Shown: one piece after another, positions 8,825 through 18,054 of the stretch
Numbering within the stretch: the first letter of the stretch is position 1
Layout: the number at the start of each line of letters is the position of its first letter
Origin: Halobacterium sp. R2-5
GTDB taxonomy: Archaea > Halobacteriota > Halobacteria > Halobacteriales > Halobacteriaceae
Assembly: GCF_011734195.1 (NCBI RefSeq)
Contig: NZ_JAANTH010000002.1
Location: 806,001-870,000 of the forward strand
Reading direction: 5' to 3'
DNA length: 64,000 nt
Translations under genes and position numbers: made by a program
Notes under the pieces: generated by a model
The model's input: the letters and a program-made list of their open reading frames with translations, nothing else
What the model was told of the DNA's origin: nothing
Database searches by the model: none

Positions 8825-11800
8825 CGCGCCTCCCGGCGGTCGCGCGCCCACTCGCGGACGACGCGGTCGTACTGGTCGGCGGTCAGTTCGCCGTCCTCGA
8901 ACGCCGCGCTCGCCTCCGCGAGGTCGCTATCTGTGACTTCGGCCTGCGCGAACACGCGCTCGAAGATGTCCGCGACCACGGCCGCGCCGTCGTCGCCTTC
9001 CAGCTCGTGTTCCTCGCCGGCAGCGAGCACGCGCCCGCTGATCGCGACCTCGGAGCCGTCCGGCGCGGTCTCCGAGACACGGAGGTCGTAGGTCGCCGTG
9101 GCCGGCTCGCCGTCGAGGCGCCACGCGACGTAGACGGTGTCGTCGTCGGCGACCGCCTGCACGGGCTCGGGGTCGGCGTCGAGGCCCGTGACGGTGCCGC
9201 CGCGGACCGTCTCCGAGACCACGACCCGGCCCGTCTTCGGGGGGACGTCGACGGCCGCGGTGAGTTCGCCGCCGGGCTGGACGAGGTCGCGGTCGAGCGA
9301 GCGCGTGACCGTCTCGCCCGCGCCGTTGGCGACCGCCGCGTCGCCCGCGGTGGATGCGGCCGCGTCGCCCGTCGGCTCGTCGCCGAAGTCCGCCCAGTCG
9401 GGGCCGAGGTACTTCGTCCAGATGACGAGCAGCGTCGGCAACACCAGCACCGCCGCGAGGAACGCGTAGACGATGGTGAGCCCCGTGATGACGCCGAACT
9501 GCTGGAGCGGCGGCAGGATGGCGAACACGAGCACGCCGAACCCGCCGACGGTGGTCGCCGCGCTCCCGAGGAGCGCGCCGCCGGTCCCGGTGACCGCGGT
9601 CCGCATCGCCTCCCAGACCGTGTCGGTGCGCTCCAGTTCCTGCATGTAGCGCTCGCTGAGGTGGATGCTGTACGCCACCCCGAGCCCGACAGTGAGGCTC
9701 GTGATCATCCCCGTGAGCACGTTGAACGGGATGTCCATGAGGAACATCGTCCCCAGGATCCAGGCGACGCTCAACACCACGGGCAGCAGCGTGACCGCGC
9801 CGAGGGTCGCGCTCCCGTCCGTGAGCCGGTAGGTCGCCATCAGGAACGCGAACACCGCGACGAGCGTGACGAGCAGGCTCTGGATGACCGTCTCCAGGAG
9901 CTGGTCCTGGACGATCTTGTTCAGGATGGCGCTGCCGGTCGCGGTGGCTTCGAGGCCGCCGCCGTCGGCGACGTCCGCGACCGAGCGCATCTCCTCGGTG
10001 ATGTCGTCGCCGGAGGCGTCGCCCTGCACCGCGACGACGAGCCGGACGGCCTCGTAGTCGCCGTCCTCGTCCTGGTAGACGTACTCGCCGGCCTGGTCGG
10101 GCGCGGTCTCGTAGAGCGCGTCGTAGACCGCCTCGACGTTCTGGTCGGGGACGCCGTCGCCGTCAGTGTCCGCCGTCTGGAACGTCTCGTTGAACGACTC
10201 GTTCTCCGCGGCGACCTGCTCCATCGTGGACAGCGGGCCCTGGACGTCTGGGTCGCCGTTGGAGAGGACGTACGTGACGTTCTCCTCGGCGGCCGCGTCT
10301 CTGGCCTCTTGCACCTGTTCGAGGGCGTCGTCGCTGGCGACATCACCCTCGATTAGAATCTGCGCCTGGGAACTCTCCGGGGAGAACCGCTCGTTGACGT
10401 ACTCCAGGTTCGCCTTCGCGGTGTACTCGCCCGGCGCGAACGGCTCCGGGAGGTCCTTCTGCCACTCCGCGGGGTCCTCCGCGAGGAAGTCCTGCTGCTC
10501 GAAGGACGTGTCGACGTTCGTCGCGCCGTACGCGCCCGCGGCGGTCACGAGCAGCGTGACGACGAGCACGATGGCGGGCGCCTTCCGGGCGGCCTTCGAG
10601 CCGACGGACAGCACCTGACTGAAGCGGCCGCCGCCGGTACCGAACGCGCGCTTCTTGCGGTCCCAGCCGCGGGACTCGAGGAACCCGTCGATTTCGACCT
10701 TCAGCGCGGGAATCAGCACGCCGAACACGAGCAGCGCGGCGACGATGCCGACGCTGGAGACGACGCCGAAGTCCCCGATCGGGGGCACCGGGCTCGTGAG
10801 GTTCGAGAGGAACCCGATGACGGTGGTGGCGGTCACCCAGACGAGCGCGACGCCGACGCCCGCGAGCGCGACCCGCATCGAGCCGCGGGGGCCGGCGGGC
10901 GTGTCGGGGTCGTCGACGGCCGCGAGGCGCTCCTCGCGGTGCCGCATGAAGATGTGGATCGCGTAGTCGATGGAGAGCCCGATGAGGAGCACGGGCACCG
11001 CGATCATGATCTGGTTGAACGAGATGTCCGCCCAGCCCATGAACCCGAACGTCCACGTCAGGACGGCGCCGATGCCGAACAGCCCGAGCAGGATGTCGAG
11101 CGCGTCGCGGTACGCGACCGCGAGCGCCACGAGCACGAACAGGATGGCCATCGGCCCGACGATGATGAGGCTGTCGGCCATCGAGGAGTCGATCTCGTGG
11201 CTGATGATGCCGCTCCCGAACACGAGGTAGTCCTGGGAGCGGTCCTCGCCGATGTCCTGCATCGCGAGCTGGGCGTCGATGATCTCGTCGCTGGTGACCT
11301 GCCCGCCCGCGGGCACCTCGCTGTCGGTGTCCTGGGTGACGACGAGCATCGTCGCCTCGGCGGACGTCGACCCGGGCTCGTAGCTCGTCGGCATGAACCC
11401 GTAGACGCCGTTGCCGCCGTTCCCGTCGTCGAGGACGGTGCCGACGAGCTCCTCGACCTCGGAGTCGTTCAGCGACTCCAGTTCGGCGAGCTGCTCGTCG
11501 AGGCCGGCGTCACTGGCGTTCTCGAACTCGGCCTGCTGGGTCTCGACGTCCTCGCCGAGTTCCTGCAGCCGGTCGGCCTGTGCTTCGAGCTCGCTGGAGC
11601 GCTGTTGGAGTGCGCTGTACTCGGCTTCGAGGACGCCCCGTGTGCCGAGCCGGTAGGCGGCCTCGACCTCGGACTCGCTCTGCGCGTTCCGGAGGTCGCT
11701 GGCGGCCCGCTCGAACGTCGCGTAGTGGCTGTCGTTCAGTTCCACGGAGGAGTTCGCGCGCACCCGGTCGAAGGCCTCGCCGACGCTCGCGGACGGGTTC

Positions 11801-12339
11801 TCGCGGAGGTACGTGAGCTCGCCGCGGAGCGCCTCGCTGGTCGCGTTCAGCTCCGCCGAGCGCTGCTCGACGGCCGCGCGCTCGGATTGGACGGTCCGGT
11901 TGAGCTGCTCGAACTCCTCGACGGCCGCCTGGAGGTCCGCGCCCTCCTCCTGCTGGAGGGAAGCGGTGGCGACGACGTTCGCGATGCCCGTCGTAGCGCT
12001 GTCGCCGGACAGCGTCCCCTCGATCGTCTCGTTCTCGTAGAGGGCTCGCTGGTACTCCAGCGTGTCGACGAGCGCGTCCTTCGTGAGGACGTTGTCGCCG
12101 CGCACGACCACCTGGACGGTCGTCGTGTTCTCGTCGCCGGCGGTGAAGTTCTGTTCGATGTAGTCGAGCTTCTGGGACTCGTCGCTCTCGGACTGGAACT
12201 GGTCGAGCGACGAGGACTGCTCGACCATCGGCGCGCCGGCGCCGACCAGCACGGTCAACACCAGCATGACGGCGATGGCGGCCTTGCTGTGCTCGGTGAC
12301 GAGGGCGGCGACGTCGCCGATGCGGCTCACGCCAGCCAC
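8821..12339 (-). CDS. RND/MMPL-superfamily transporter
   Basis: About 1172 residues from a GTG at 12339; a second GTG at 12330 is equally possible. There are two MMPL-type halves, each with one N-terminal membrane helix, a large extracellular loop and a five-helix bundle. The helix-4 motifs are GLSIDYAIHIFMRHRE (first half) and GLGVAYSIHLSERY (second). The first loop has a heptad-like Glu/Gln-rich coiled coil (roughly residues 130-300) with many Asn glycosylation sequons. After the last helix comes an unusual cytoplasmic-side extension of about 190 residues: an Ala/Gly linker, an immunoglobulin-like beta domain and a short acidic helix. Likely a proton/sodium-driven exporter of lipid or drug-like molecules. 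Confidence 0.9.
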   Translation of the reverse strand: MAGVSRIGDVAALVTEHSKAAIAVMLVLTVLVGAGAPMVEQSSSLDQFQSESDESQKLDYIEQNFTAGDENTTTVQVVVRGDNVLTKDALVDTLEYQRALYENETIEGTLSGDSATTGIANVVATASLQQEEGADLQAAVEEFEQLNRTVQSERAAVEQRSAELNATSEALRGELTYLRENPSASVGEAFDRVRANSSVELNDSHYATFERAASDLRNAQSESEVEAAYRLGTRGVLEAEYSALQQRSSELEAQADRLQELGEDVETQQAEFENASDAGLDEQLAELESLNDSEVEELVGTVLDDGNGGNGVYGFMPTSYEPGSTSAEATMLVVTQDTDSEVPAGGQVTSDEIIDAQLAMQDIGEDRSQDYLVFGSGIISHEIDSSMADSLIIVGPMAILFVLVALAVAYRDALDILLGLFGIGAVLTWTFGFMGWADISFNQIMIAVPVLLIGLSIDYAIHIFMRHREERLAAVDDPDTPAGPRGSMRVALAGVGVALVWVTATTVIGFLSNLTSPVPPIGDFGVVSSVGIVAALLVFGVLIPALKVEIDGFLESRGWDRKKRAFGTGGGRFSQVLSVGSKAARKAPAIVLVVTLLVTAAGAYGATNVDTSFEQQDFLAEDPAEWQKDLPEPFAPGEYTAKANLEYVNERFSPESSQAQILIEGDVASDDALEQVQEARDAAAEENVTYVLSNGDPDVQGPLSTMEQVAAENESFNETFQTADTDGDGVPDQNVEAVYDALYETAPDQAGEYVYQDEDGDYEAVRLVVAVQGDASGDDITEEMRSVADVADGGGLEATATGSAILNKIVQDQLLETVIQSLLVTLVAVFAFLMATYRLTDGSATLGAVTLLPVVLSVAWILGTMFLMDIPFNVLTGMITSLTVGLGVAYSIHLSERYMQELERTDTVWEAMRTAVTGTGGALLGSAATTVGGFGVLVFAILPPLQQFGVITGLTIVYAFLAAVLVLPTLLVIWTKYLGPDWADFGDEPTGDAAASTAGDAAVANGAGETVTRSLDRDLVQPGGELTAAVDVPPKTGRVVVSETVRGGTVTGLDADPEPVQAVADDDTVYVAWRLDGEPATATYDLRVSETAPDGSEVAISGRVLAAGEEHELEGDDGAAVVADIFERVFAQAEVTDSDLAEASAAFEDGELTADQYDRVVREWARDRREAR

Positions 12340-12432
12340 CCCTGCGTCGTTGTTGGTAGGATCATACTGACAGTGTGGTTCTCGGGTGGTACTGACAGCT
12401 ACTGCTTACATAAACACGTCGAAAGGAGCGGA

Positions 12433-13221
12433 CTACTCGCGGCGCTCGCGGTAGTCCGGGAGCGCGTCGTCCTGCATCACGGCCGTCCGTCCACCGTCCA
12501 CGAGCAGGGACGCGCCCGTCACGAACGCCGCCTCGTCGCTCGCGAGGAACGCCACCGCCGCCGCGACGTCCTCCGGGTCGCCGATGCGGCCCACGGGGTG
12601 GATGGACGCGAGGTGCTCTCGGTACTCGTCGTCCATCTCCGCCGTCGTCCGCTCGACGGCGACCCACCCCGGGTTCACCGTGTTCACGCGCACCGACGGC
12701 CCGAAGTCCAGCGCCATCGCGCGCGTCATCCCGTCGATGCCCGCCTTCACCGCGTTGTACGGGAACTGTTCGGGCATCGTGAGGCGCGCGTGATTCGAGG
12801 ACACGTTCACGATTGCCCCGCCGTCCATCGCCGCTACCGCGTGCTTGGCGGCCAGCCAGTACGCCCGGAAGTCCGTCTCGACGACGAACTCCCACTCTTC
12901 GGTCGTCGCCTCGTCGGCGGCCGTCTCAGTCTGCACGCCCGCGTTGTTCACGAGCACGTCCAGCCCCCCGAAGCGCTCGACGGCCGCCTCCACGAGCGCC
13001 GCTACGTCGTCGGGCTCGCGCACGTCCGCCCGCACGAACACCGCCGAGCCCGCCGCCTCGTCCTCGATGCGCTCCGCGACCGCCTCGCCGTCCGCGGCGG
13101 TGCGGCCGGTGACGACGACGTCCGCTCCCTCTGCGGCGAGCCGCCGCGCCACGCCCGCGCCGATGCCCCGCGTCGACCCCGTGACGAGCGCCGCCTCCCC
13201 GTCGAAGCGCTCGACTACCAC
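12433..13221 (-). CDS. Short-chain dehydrogenase/reductase
   Basis: A 262-residue classical SDR. The cofactor site TGSTRGIG lies near residue 14, NNAG near residue 91, and the catalytic Ser (VNVSSN) and Tyr-x3-Lys (YNAVK) are intact; NPGW follows. An Arg after the second strand (TGRTA) suggests NADP(H) preference. The GTG start at 13221 gives a 7-base overlap with the upstream dgoD stop, so the gene is second in a sugar-acid operon. It probably oxidises a sugar or sugar acid (galactose/glucose 1-dehydrogenase or a gluconate/deoxyketo-acid dehydrogenase type); the substrate cannot be set from sequence. Confidence 0.88.
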   Translation of the reverse strand: MVVERFDGEAALVTGSTRGIGAGVARRLAAEGADVVVTGRTAADGEAVAERIEDEAAGSAVFVRADVREPDDVAALVEAAVERFGGLDVLVNNAGVQTETAADEATTEEWEFVVETDFRAYWLAAKHAVAAMDGGAIVNVSSNHARLTMPEQFPYNAVKAGIDGMTRAMALDFGPSVRVNTVNPGWVAVERTTAEMDDEYREHLASIHPVGRIGDPEDVAAAVAFLASDEAAFVTGASLLVDGGRTAVMQDDALPDYRERRE

Positions 13222-14360
13222 TCCGCGACCCCTCCGTCCTCGTGGCGCCACACGGGGTTGTGCCAGTCCGGCTCCTCGGCGGCGCGAATCGCGTCCTCGT
13301 CGACGTCGACGCCGAGTCCCGGCCTGTCCGGGAGTTCGACGTAGCCGTCGTCGTACTCGAAGACCGAGGGGTCCGCGAGGTAGTCCAGCACGTCGCCGCC
13401 CTCGTTGTAGTGGATGTCGAGGCTCTGCTCCTGAATCAGCGCGTTCGGCGCCGCCGCGTCCACCTGCACGCAGGCCGCCAGCGCCACCGGCCCGAGCGGG
13501 CAGTGCGGCGCCAGCGCCACGTCGTAGGCCTCCGCCATCGACGCGATCTTGTTCACTTCGGTGATGCCGCCGGCGTGCGAGACGTCGGGCTGAACGACGT
13601 CCACGCTCCCCTGCTCGAAGACCTCCTTGTAGTCCCACCGCGAGTACATGCGCTCCCCGGTCGCGATGGGCGTCGTCGTCTTCGCTGCGATTTCGGGGAG
13701 CACGTCGTTGTGCTCGGGGAGCACGGGCTCCTCCACGAAGAACGGGTCGTACGGTTCGAGGGCCGCCACGAGACGCTTCGCCATCGGCTTCGAGACGCGC
13801 CCGTGGAAGTCCACGCCGACGTCCACCTCGTCGCCGACTGCCTCGCGGACCGCCGCGATGCGGTCGACGGCCGCCGCGACGGCCTTCGGGTTGTCCACGC
13901 GGCGCAACTCCGGCGTGGCGTTCATCTTCAGCGCCGTAAAGCCCGCCTCGACTTTCTCCGCGGCGGCCTCGCCGACGTCCGCGGGCCGGTCGCCGCCGAT
14001 CCACTGGTAGACTCGAATCCGGTCCCGCGCCGGGCCGCCCAGCAGCTCGTAGACGGGCGCACCGAGCGTCTTCCCCTTGATGTCCCAGAGCGCCTGGTCG
14101 ACGCCCGCGATGGCGGACAGCAGGATTGGACCGCCGCGGTAGAACCCGCCGCGGTACATCGCCTGCCAGTGGTCCTCGATTCGCGTCGGGTCCTCCCCCA
14201 GGAGGTAGTTCTCGAACAGCTCCTCGACGGCGGTCTCGACCGTCCGCGCGCGCCCCTCGACGACCGGCTCCCCCCAGCCGACGGTGCCGTCGCTGGTCGT
14301 GACCTTCAAGAACAGCCACCGCGGCGCCGCGTGGAACAGCTCGTAGTCGGTGACGTGCAT
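13215..14360 (-). CDS. dgoD: D-galactonate dehydratase (enolase superfamily)
   Basis: A 381-residue protein that follows Escherichia coli DgoD closely over its whole length, including the AAPRWLFLKV opening and the last residues WRHEDGGVAEW. Catalytic residues match: D184 and H186 (DFHGR), E210 (VEEPV), E236 (GERM) and H286 (APHCPLG). The enzyme removes water from D-galactonate to give 2-keto-3-deoxygalactonate. In haloarchaea, close members may act on other sugar acids (gluconate, xylonate), so substrate range needs care. The operon continues into an SDR gene with a 7-base overlap, forming an oxidise-then-dehydrate pair. Confidence 0.9.
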   Translation of the reverse strand: MHVTDYELFHAAPRWLFLKVTTSDGTVGWGEPVVEGRARTVETAVEELFENYLLGEDPTRIEDHWQAMYRGGFYRGGPILLSAIAGVDQALWDIKGKTLGAPVYELLGGPARDRIRVYQWIGGDRPADVGEAAAEKVEAGFTALKMNATPELRRVDNPKAVAAAVDRIAAVREAVGDEVDVGVDFHGRVSKPMAKRLVAALEPYDPFFVEEPVLPEHNDVLPEIAAKTTTPIATGERMYSRWDYKEVFEQGSVDVVQPDVSHAGGITEVNKIASMAEAYDVALAPHCPLGPVALAACVQVDAAAPNALIQEQSLDIHYNEGGDVLDYLADPSVFEYDDGYVELPDRPGLGVDVDEDAIRAAEEPDWHNPVWRHEDGGVAEW

Positions 14361-14397
14361 TGCCACAACCACGGACCGCGCGTCCGATAGTGGTTCG

Positions 14398-14553
14398 GGT
14401 GACCTGCCGTTCGAACTCCACATCATCTTCGCCACCGACGGCGACGCGCCCGTCACGAACGCCGTCGACCACCTCACCGCCGCGCTGCTCCCGGAGGACG
14501 GCGAAGGTCTCTCCGAGGCCACCAGGATTCGAAGGTATCTGCCGCAGGCTGTC
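14398..14553 (+). pseudogene. Short coding-like fragment between dgoD and the DUF309 gene
   Basis: Between two minus-strand genes lies a plus-strand stretch whose codons carry the strong G/C third-position and GNC bias of real genes here. It reads DLPFELHIIFATDG and then an acidic helix-like stretch (VDHLTAALLPEDGEG). No convincing start precedes it and the frame then runs into sequence antisense to the DUF309 gene. I read it as a remnant of a lost gene, or less likely a small protein starting at the GTG at 14350. Family unknown; the call rests only on codon pattern. Confidence 0.3.
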
Positions 14554-15079
14554 AGTCGAGCCGTTCGGCGTACTCGTAGTCCGCGGGGTAGGCGGTCGGC
14601 GCGGCGCCGTCGATGGTGATGCGCCAGCCGTCGAGCGCGGACGGGTCCTCAAGCGCGGCTCGCAGCGTCGCGCGGACGTCGTCGACGTCTACGCCGTAGT
14701 AGTCGCCCGGAATGCCGTCGAGGTACTGGAGCGCCGTCCGGAAGAGGCTCCGCATGCCGTCGTCGCCGCCGGACTCCGTCCGGCTGCCCGAGGCGTCTCG
14801 CGCCTCGCTGTTCTCGAAGTCGTAGTGCTTGTACGCGCCCGCCGCCACCTGCACCATCCCGTGGAGGAACGCCGACTCCGTCTTACCGCTGCCGTAGTTG
14901 TACCACTCGTCCTCGAAGCAGTCGTGGGACTCGTGAAACTCGCCGCTGTTGTAGAGGCGGACGCCGTGTTCGGTCGCGCGCCGCAGCGTCGCGTGCTCCC
15001 ACACCCGGCGCTCCGAATGCCAGCCCGTCGGGTCGCCGAGCGGCGGCGCCACGCTCGGGTCTCGGGTATGGTCGTCCAT
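14552..15079 (-). CDS. DUF309 family protein
   Basis: A 175-residue helical protein with the DUF309 core motif: a His-Glu-Ser-His/Glu-x-W pattern ([13 protein letters not shown] at about residues 47-59), followed by [15 protein letters not shown]. In the family these His/Glu residues line one face of a helical bundle; the biochemical role is unknown. An Asp/Ser/Gly-rich insertion around 95-112 separates the first helices from the last pair. The ATG at 15079 was chosen over an upstream extension because the earlier 25 residues look non-coding. Divergent from the deacylase gene. Confidence 0.8.
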   Translation of the reverse strand: MDDHTRDPSVAPPLGDPTGWHSERRVWEHATLRRATEHGVRLYNSGEFHESHDCFEDEWYNYGSGKTESAFLHGMVQVAAGAYKHYDFENSEARDASGSRTESGGDDGMRSLFRTALQYLDGIPGDYYGVDVDDVRATLRAALEDPSALDGWRITIDGAAPTAYPADYEYAERLD

Positions 15080-15158
15080 CACTCCCCAGTTCGGGCTCCC
15101 GAGTCGTAACCTCGTCGGCTGCGTCGGCCCGCCGGAACGACAACCCCTATGCATCCGC

Positions 15159-16013
15159 GTGCGCTACGACGTGACGATGCGAGTCGAACAGCTAGGTGAC
15201 GGCGAGCCCGAAGTCGCAATCGTCGGGAGCGTCCACGGCGACGAGCCCTGCGGCGCCCGCGCCATCGAGCGGCTGCTCGACGCCGACCTCGACGTCCTCG
15301 AACCCGTGAAACTCGTCGTCGCGAACGAGCGCGCGCTCGAAGCGGGCGTGCGCTACCTCGACGCCGACCTCAACCGCTCGTTCGGCGAGGACGTCCCCGA
15401 GGACGCCCACGAGGTGGAGCTCGCGCGCCGCCTCGCCGACGAGATCCGCGGCTGCACGGTGCTGTCGATTCACTCCACGCAGTCCCACGCCGACCCGTTC
15501 GCCATCACCGCCGGCTTCGACGGCCCCGTCCCGGACGTCGTCACCCGCCTCCCCGTGGTCGCCACCGTCGACACCCACGGGTTCGGCGAGGGGCGGCTGT
15601 TCGTCTCGGACGCGGACATCGTCGAAGTCGAGGCCGGCCTCCAGGGCACCGAGACCGCCGCGGAGAACGCGTTCCGGCTCGCCCGCGCGTTCCTCACCGC
15701 GGTCGACGTGCTCCCCGGCAGCGCCGTCGAGCGCGAGATCCCCGTCTTCGAGATGGGCGAAGCGATTCCGAAGCCGCCCGCCGACGAGTACGAGGTGTTC
15801 GTCGAGAACTTCGAGCGCGTCGAGCGCGGCGAGACGTTCGCCGCCGCCGACGGCGAGAAACTCGTCGCGGACGACCCGTTCTGGCCCGTGCTGCTCTCCC
15901 CGTACGGCTACGCCGGCCAGTTCGGCTACCGCGGCCAGCACCGCGGCACGGCCGGTCAGTCCTCCGACGACGCGAACTCCACGAGCGTCAGCTCCCTGTC
16001 GAGCGCGCAGTAG
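15159..16013 (+). CDS. Succinylglutamate desuccinylase / aspartoacylase family zinc hydrolase
   Basis: A 284-residue M14-like deacylase. The zinc motif is [10 protein letters not shown] with H26 and E29, and the third ligand is in SIHST (around residue 107). The DLNRSFG block near 70 binds the substrate carboxylate in this family. The chosen GTG at 15159 can be replaced by an ATG at 15177, which still precedes the first strand. The acyl-amino acid substrate is unknown. Its last 58 bases overlap the 3' end of the converging UPF0179 gene; the Ser-rich last 20 residues have no family counterpart I know and may be a read-through tail. Confidence 0.85.
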   Translation: MRYDVTMRVEQLGDGEPEVAIVGSVHGDEPCGARAIERLLDADLDVLEPVKLVVANERALEAGVRYLDADLNRSFGEDVPEDAHEVELARRLADEIRGCTVLSIHSTQSHADPFAITAGFDGPVPDVVTRLPVVATVDTHGFGEGRLFVSDADIVEVEAGLQGTETAAENAFRLARAFLTAVDVLPGSAVEREIPVFEMGEAIPKPPADEYEVFVENFERVERGETFAAADGEKLVADDPFWPVLLSPYGYAGQFGYRGQHRGTAGQSSDDANSTSVSSLSSAQ

Positions 16014-16402
16014 TCGTGGGGCGGATCGCCGAGAATCTCCTGAATCTGGTACTCCTCGTCGAACTCCGCACCAGCGGGTTCGCAGTACTCGTGGCTCGGG
16101 CACTCCGTGTGCGGACACGGCCCCGCGAGTTTCCCCTTGCTCCCCGCGTACGCGCCCTTCGACGGCACGTTCGCCGTCACTGACGTCGGCTCCACGTCCA
16201 CAGCCAGCACGCCCTCGTCGTGGACCGCGCAGTCCAGGACCTGCCCGCCCTCCCGGACTTCGGTGACCTCGTAGCGGACCCCTTCCTCCAGCGTCAGGCA
16301 CTGCTTCCGGTACGGACACCCCTCGCAGGCGGACGCCTCGCCGCGGTAGACGAACTCGGTGCCCGGCTCCGCCAGCCGCGACCCGAGCAACGTGATAGAC
16401 AT
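15956..16402 (-). CDS. UPF0179 family Cys-rich protein
   Basis: A 148-residue archaeal protein of the UPF0179 family. Cysteines sit in clusters: CEGCPYRKQC (residues 24-33), a single Cys near 56, then CPHTECPSHEYC (about 96-107) and one more in DYCALDRE. Such spacing could hold zinc or an iron-sulfur cluster, but no function is established. The ATG at 16402 matches the short family N-terminus (MSITLLGSRLA). The 3' end overlaps that of the converging deacylase gene by 58 bases, which is long for two real genes. Confidence 0.82.
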   Translation of the reverse strand: MSITLLGSRLAEPGTEFVYRGEASACEGCPYRKQCLTLEEGVRYEVTEVREGGQVLDCAVHDEGVLAVDVEPTSVTANVPSKGAYAGSKGKLAGPCPHTECPSHEYCEPAGAEFDEEYQIQEILGDPPHDYCALDRELTLVEFASSED

Positions 16403-16506
16403 ACTCGGAGGTTCGGCGCGCGCGTGGTTAAGCCTCCCGCCAGCAGGACGAACTGAGGCCGGAGCAGTTGGCGCTTCTTCTCGCGACACAGCGACATCTG
16501 AGAACC

Positions 16507-16537
16507 CCTCGAAAGCCCCGGCTGGCTTCGGTCGCGC
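16507..16537 (+). repeat. 31-base dispersed repeat, copy 1
   Basis: This 31-base sequence (beginning CCTCGAAAGCCCC, ending GGTCGCGC) is identical, base for base, to the reverse complement of 20420-20450. Both copies are intergenic and about 3.9 kb apart, flanking the pelota, hemAT and RNase Z-like genes. The exact match between unrelated intergenic sites points to a mobile or copied repeat, not chance. Confidence 0.8.
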
Positions 16538-16729
16538 GGCTCGCTGCGCGCTTCGCTCCCTCACTTCGTTCGGTCACTCCAGTGCTTACATCGCCGTGCT
16601 TCCCGAAGCCAGCCGCCCCTTTCAATCCGCCCAGATACCGGCTGACCAACCGACTACGGGCAGGATTGAAACGGACGAGGCTGTAGACGAAGGCAGGCGA
16701 CGGTGAGCCGAACGCAGTGAGGCGAACGT

Positions 16730-16749
16730 CGGGAGAGCTTGCTCTCCCG
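16730..16749. other. Perfect hairpin in intergenic region
   Basis: CGGGAGAGC followed by TT and GCTCTCCCG forms a 20-base perfect palindrome; physically an 8-base-pair stem with a CTTG tetraloop. No T-run follows on either strand, so terminator function is doubtful. It could be part of the repeat family that fills this region. Confidence 0.5.
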
Positions 16750-16922
16750 GAACAAGCACCGCAGCGATCGTAGTGAGCGAGGCGCGTAGCGAGGCCCGGG
16801 AGTCGAGCGAGCAGGGGATTTCTGGGTGTTCTCGGTGCTATCGGCAGAAGCCACTCCTCCAGAACCGAATCCCGTACACCAGAGTAGCAGGACACTTGAC
16901 GGTCGCCACACTCCACTCGGGT

Positions 16923-17990
16923 ATGCAACTGAAGGAGCGCCGGCAGGTCGAGGGCGGCGGCGAGCGCATCACGCTCGTGCCGGAGAGCCTCGACGACCTC
17001 TGGCACCTCGCGTACGTCCTGGAGCCGGGGGACCTCGTGGCGGGGGACACGCACCGCCGCATCCAGCGCAACGACGACCAGATGCGGGACACGGGCGGGG
17101 AGCGCGAGCACATGCACGTCACCATCGACGTGGAGGACGTGGAGTTCCACAAGTTCTCGAACCGCCTGCGGGTGGCTGGCACCATCACGGACTGCTCGCG
17201 GGAGGACCAGCTCGGGCTCCACCACACGCTGAACGTCGAGGAGCGCGAGGAGATCGAGGTCGAGAAGCACTGGAAACCCGACCAGTTAGAGCGGCTGAAC
17301 GAGGCCGTGGAGGCGACCGACCAGCCGGACGTCGCCATCGCGACCGTCGAGGAGGGCGAAGCGTACATCCACGTCGTCCAGCAGTACGGCGTCGACGAGT
17401 ACGGGTCGTTCACGGGCACCACGGGGAAAGGCGAGTACGCGCGCTCTCGCGAGGAGCTGTTCGAGGACGTCGCGAGCGCGCTCTCGCACCTCGACGCGGA
17501 CGCGATCATCCTCGCGGGTCCCGGGTTCACGAAGCAGGACGCCCTCGACTACATCGAGGAGGAGTACCGGAGCCTCGCCGAGAAAATCACGACCGTGGAC
17601 ACCAGCGCAGTGGGCGGTCGCGGCGTCCACGAAGTCCTCAAGCGCGGCGCCGTCGAGGACGTACAGGAGGAGACGCGCATCGCCGAGGAGTCCGAGCTCA
17701 TCGACGAGCTCACCGACCAGATAGCGACCGACGGGAAGGCCGCGTACGGCGTCGAGGAAGTCCAGAAGGCCGTGGACTTCGGTGCCGTGGAGACGCTGCT
17801 GATTCTCGACGAGCGCCTGCGCAAGGAGCGCGCGGGCGAGGGCGACTGGGACGTCGACGTCAACGACCTCGTCACGCAGGTCGAACAGCAGGGCGGCGAC
17901 GTCACCGTGTTCAGCCACGAGTTCGCGCCCGGCGAACAGCTCCGGAACCTCGGCGGCGTCGCCGCCGTGCTCCGCTACCGGATGGAGTAG
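16923..17990 (+). CDS. pelA: mRNA surveillance protein pelota (Dom34)
   Basis: A 355-residue protein with the three eRF1-like pelota domains: an N-terminal Sm-like beta domain ([22 protein letters not shown], about 1-125, shown here by the [10 protein letters not shown] segment), a central domain (about 130-255) and a C-terminal L7Ae-like domain (about 260-355, ending AVLRYRME). It lacks the GGQ motif of release factors, as expected. Pelota rescues ribosomes stalled on broken messages, working with aEF1A and ABCE1 in archaea. The ATG at 16923 matches the conserved N-terminus; longer upstream readings run through non-coding repeat. Confidence 0.95.
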   Translation: MQLKERRQVEGGGERITLVPESLDDLWHLAYVLEPGDLVAGDTHRRIQRNDDQMRDTGGEREHMHVTIDVEDVEFHKFSNRLRVAGTITDCSREDQLGLHHTLNVEEREEIEVEKHWKPDQLERLNEAVEATDQPDVAIATVEEGEAYIHVVQQYGVDEYGSFTGTTGKGEYARSREELFEDVASALSHLDADAIILAGPGFTKQDALDYIEEEYRSLAEKITTVDTSAVGGRGVHEVLKRGAVEDVQEETRIAEESELIDELTDQIATDGKAAYGVEEVQKAVDFGAVETLLILDERLRKERAGEGDWDVDVNDLVTQVEQQGGDVTVFSHEFAPGEQLRNLGGVAAVLRYRME

Positions 17991-18021
17991 GCCGACTCTC
18001 AAATCTTGGAATCGCGGCCAA

Positions 18022-18033
18022 CGCATAAGTAAC
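18022..18033 (+). promoter_or_regulatory. TATA-like box for hemAT
   Basis: GCATAAGTAAC is AT-rich in a very GC-rich setting and its centre lies about 27 bases before the hemAT ATG at 18055. That spacing fits a haloarchaeal promoter giving a leaderless or near-leaderless transcript. Confidence 0.5.
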
Positions 18034-18054
18034 CGAGTGCGAAACGGCACCTCG

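Larger units (their letters stand above)
16403..16922. other. Gene-free 520-base intergenic region with inverted repeats
   Basis: This stretch separates the divergent UPF0179 and pelota genes. I find no frame with sustained coding bias. It holds a 31-base element at 16507-16537 repeated inverted at 20420-20450, short alternating GAGCGAAGCGAG-type motifs common between haloarchaeal genes, an imperfect inverted repeat (TTTCAATCC ... GGATTGAAA, about 16618-16675) and a perfect hairpin at 16730-16749. The pelota promoter must lie in the last 60 bases. A structured RNA is possible but I cannot support one. Confidence 0.5.

Noticed and set aside
16618-16675. GGATTGAAAC-like end and its inverse, resembling a CRISPR repeat terminus
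   Set aside because: It occurs once as an inverted pair, with no regular spacers and no cas genes in the window.
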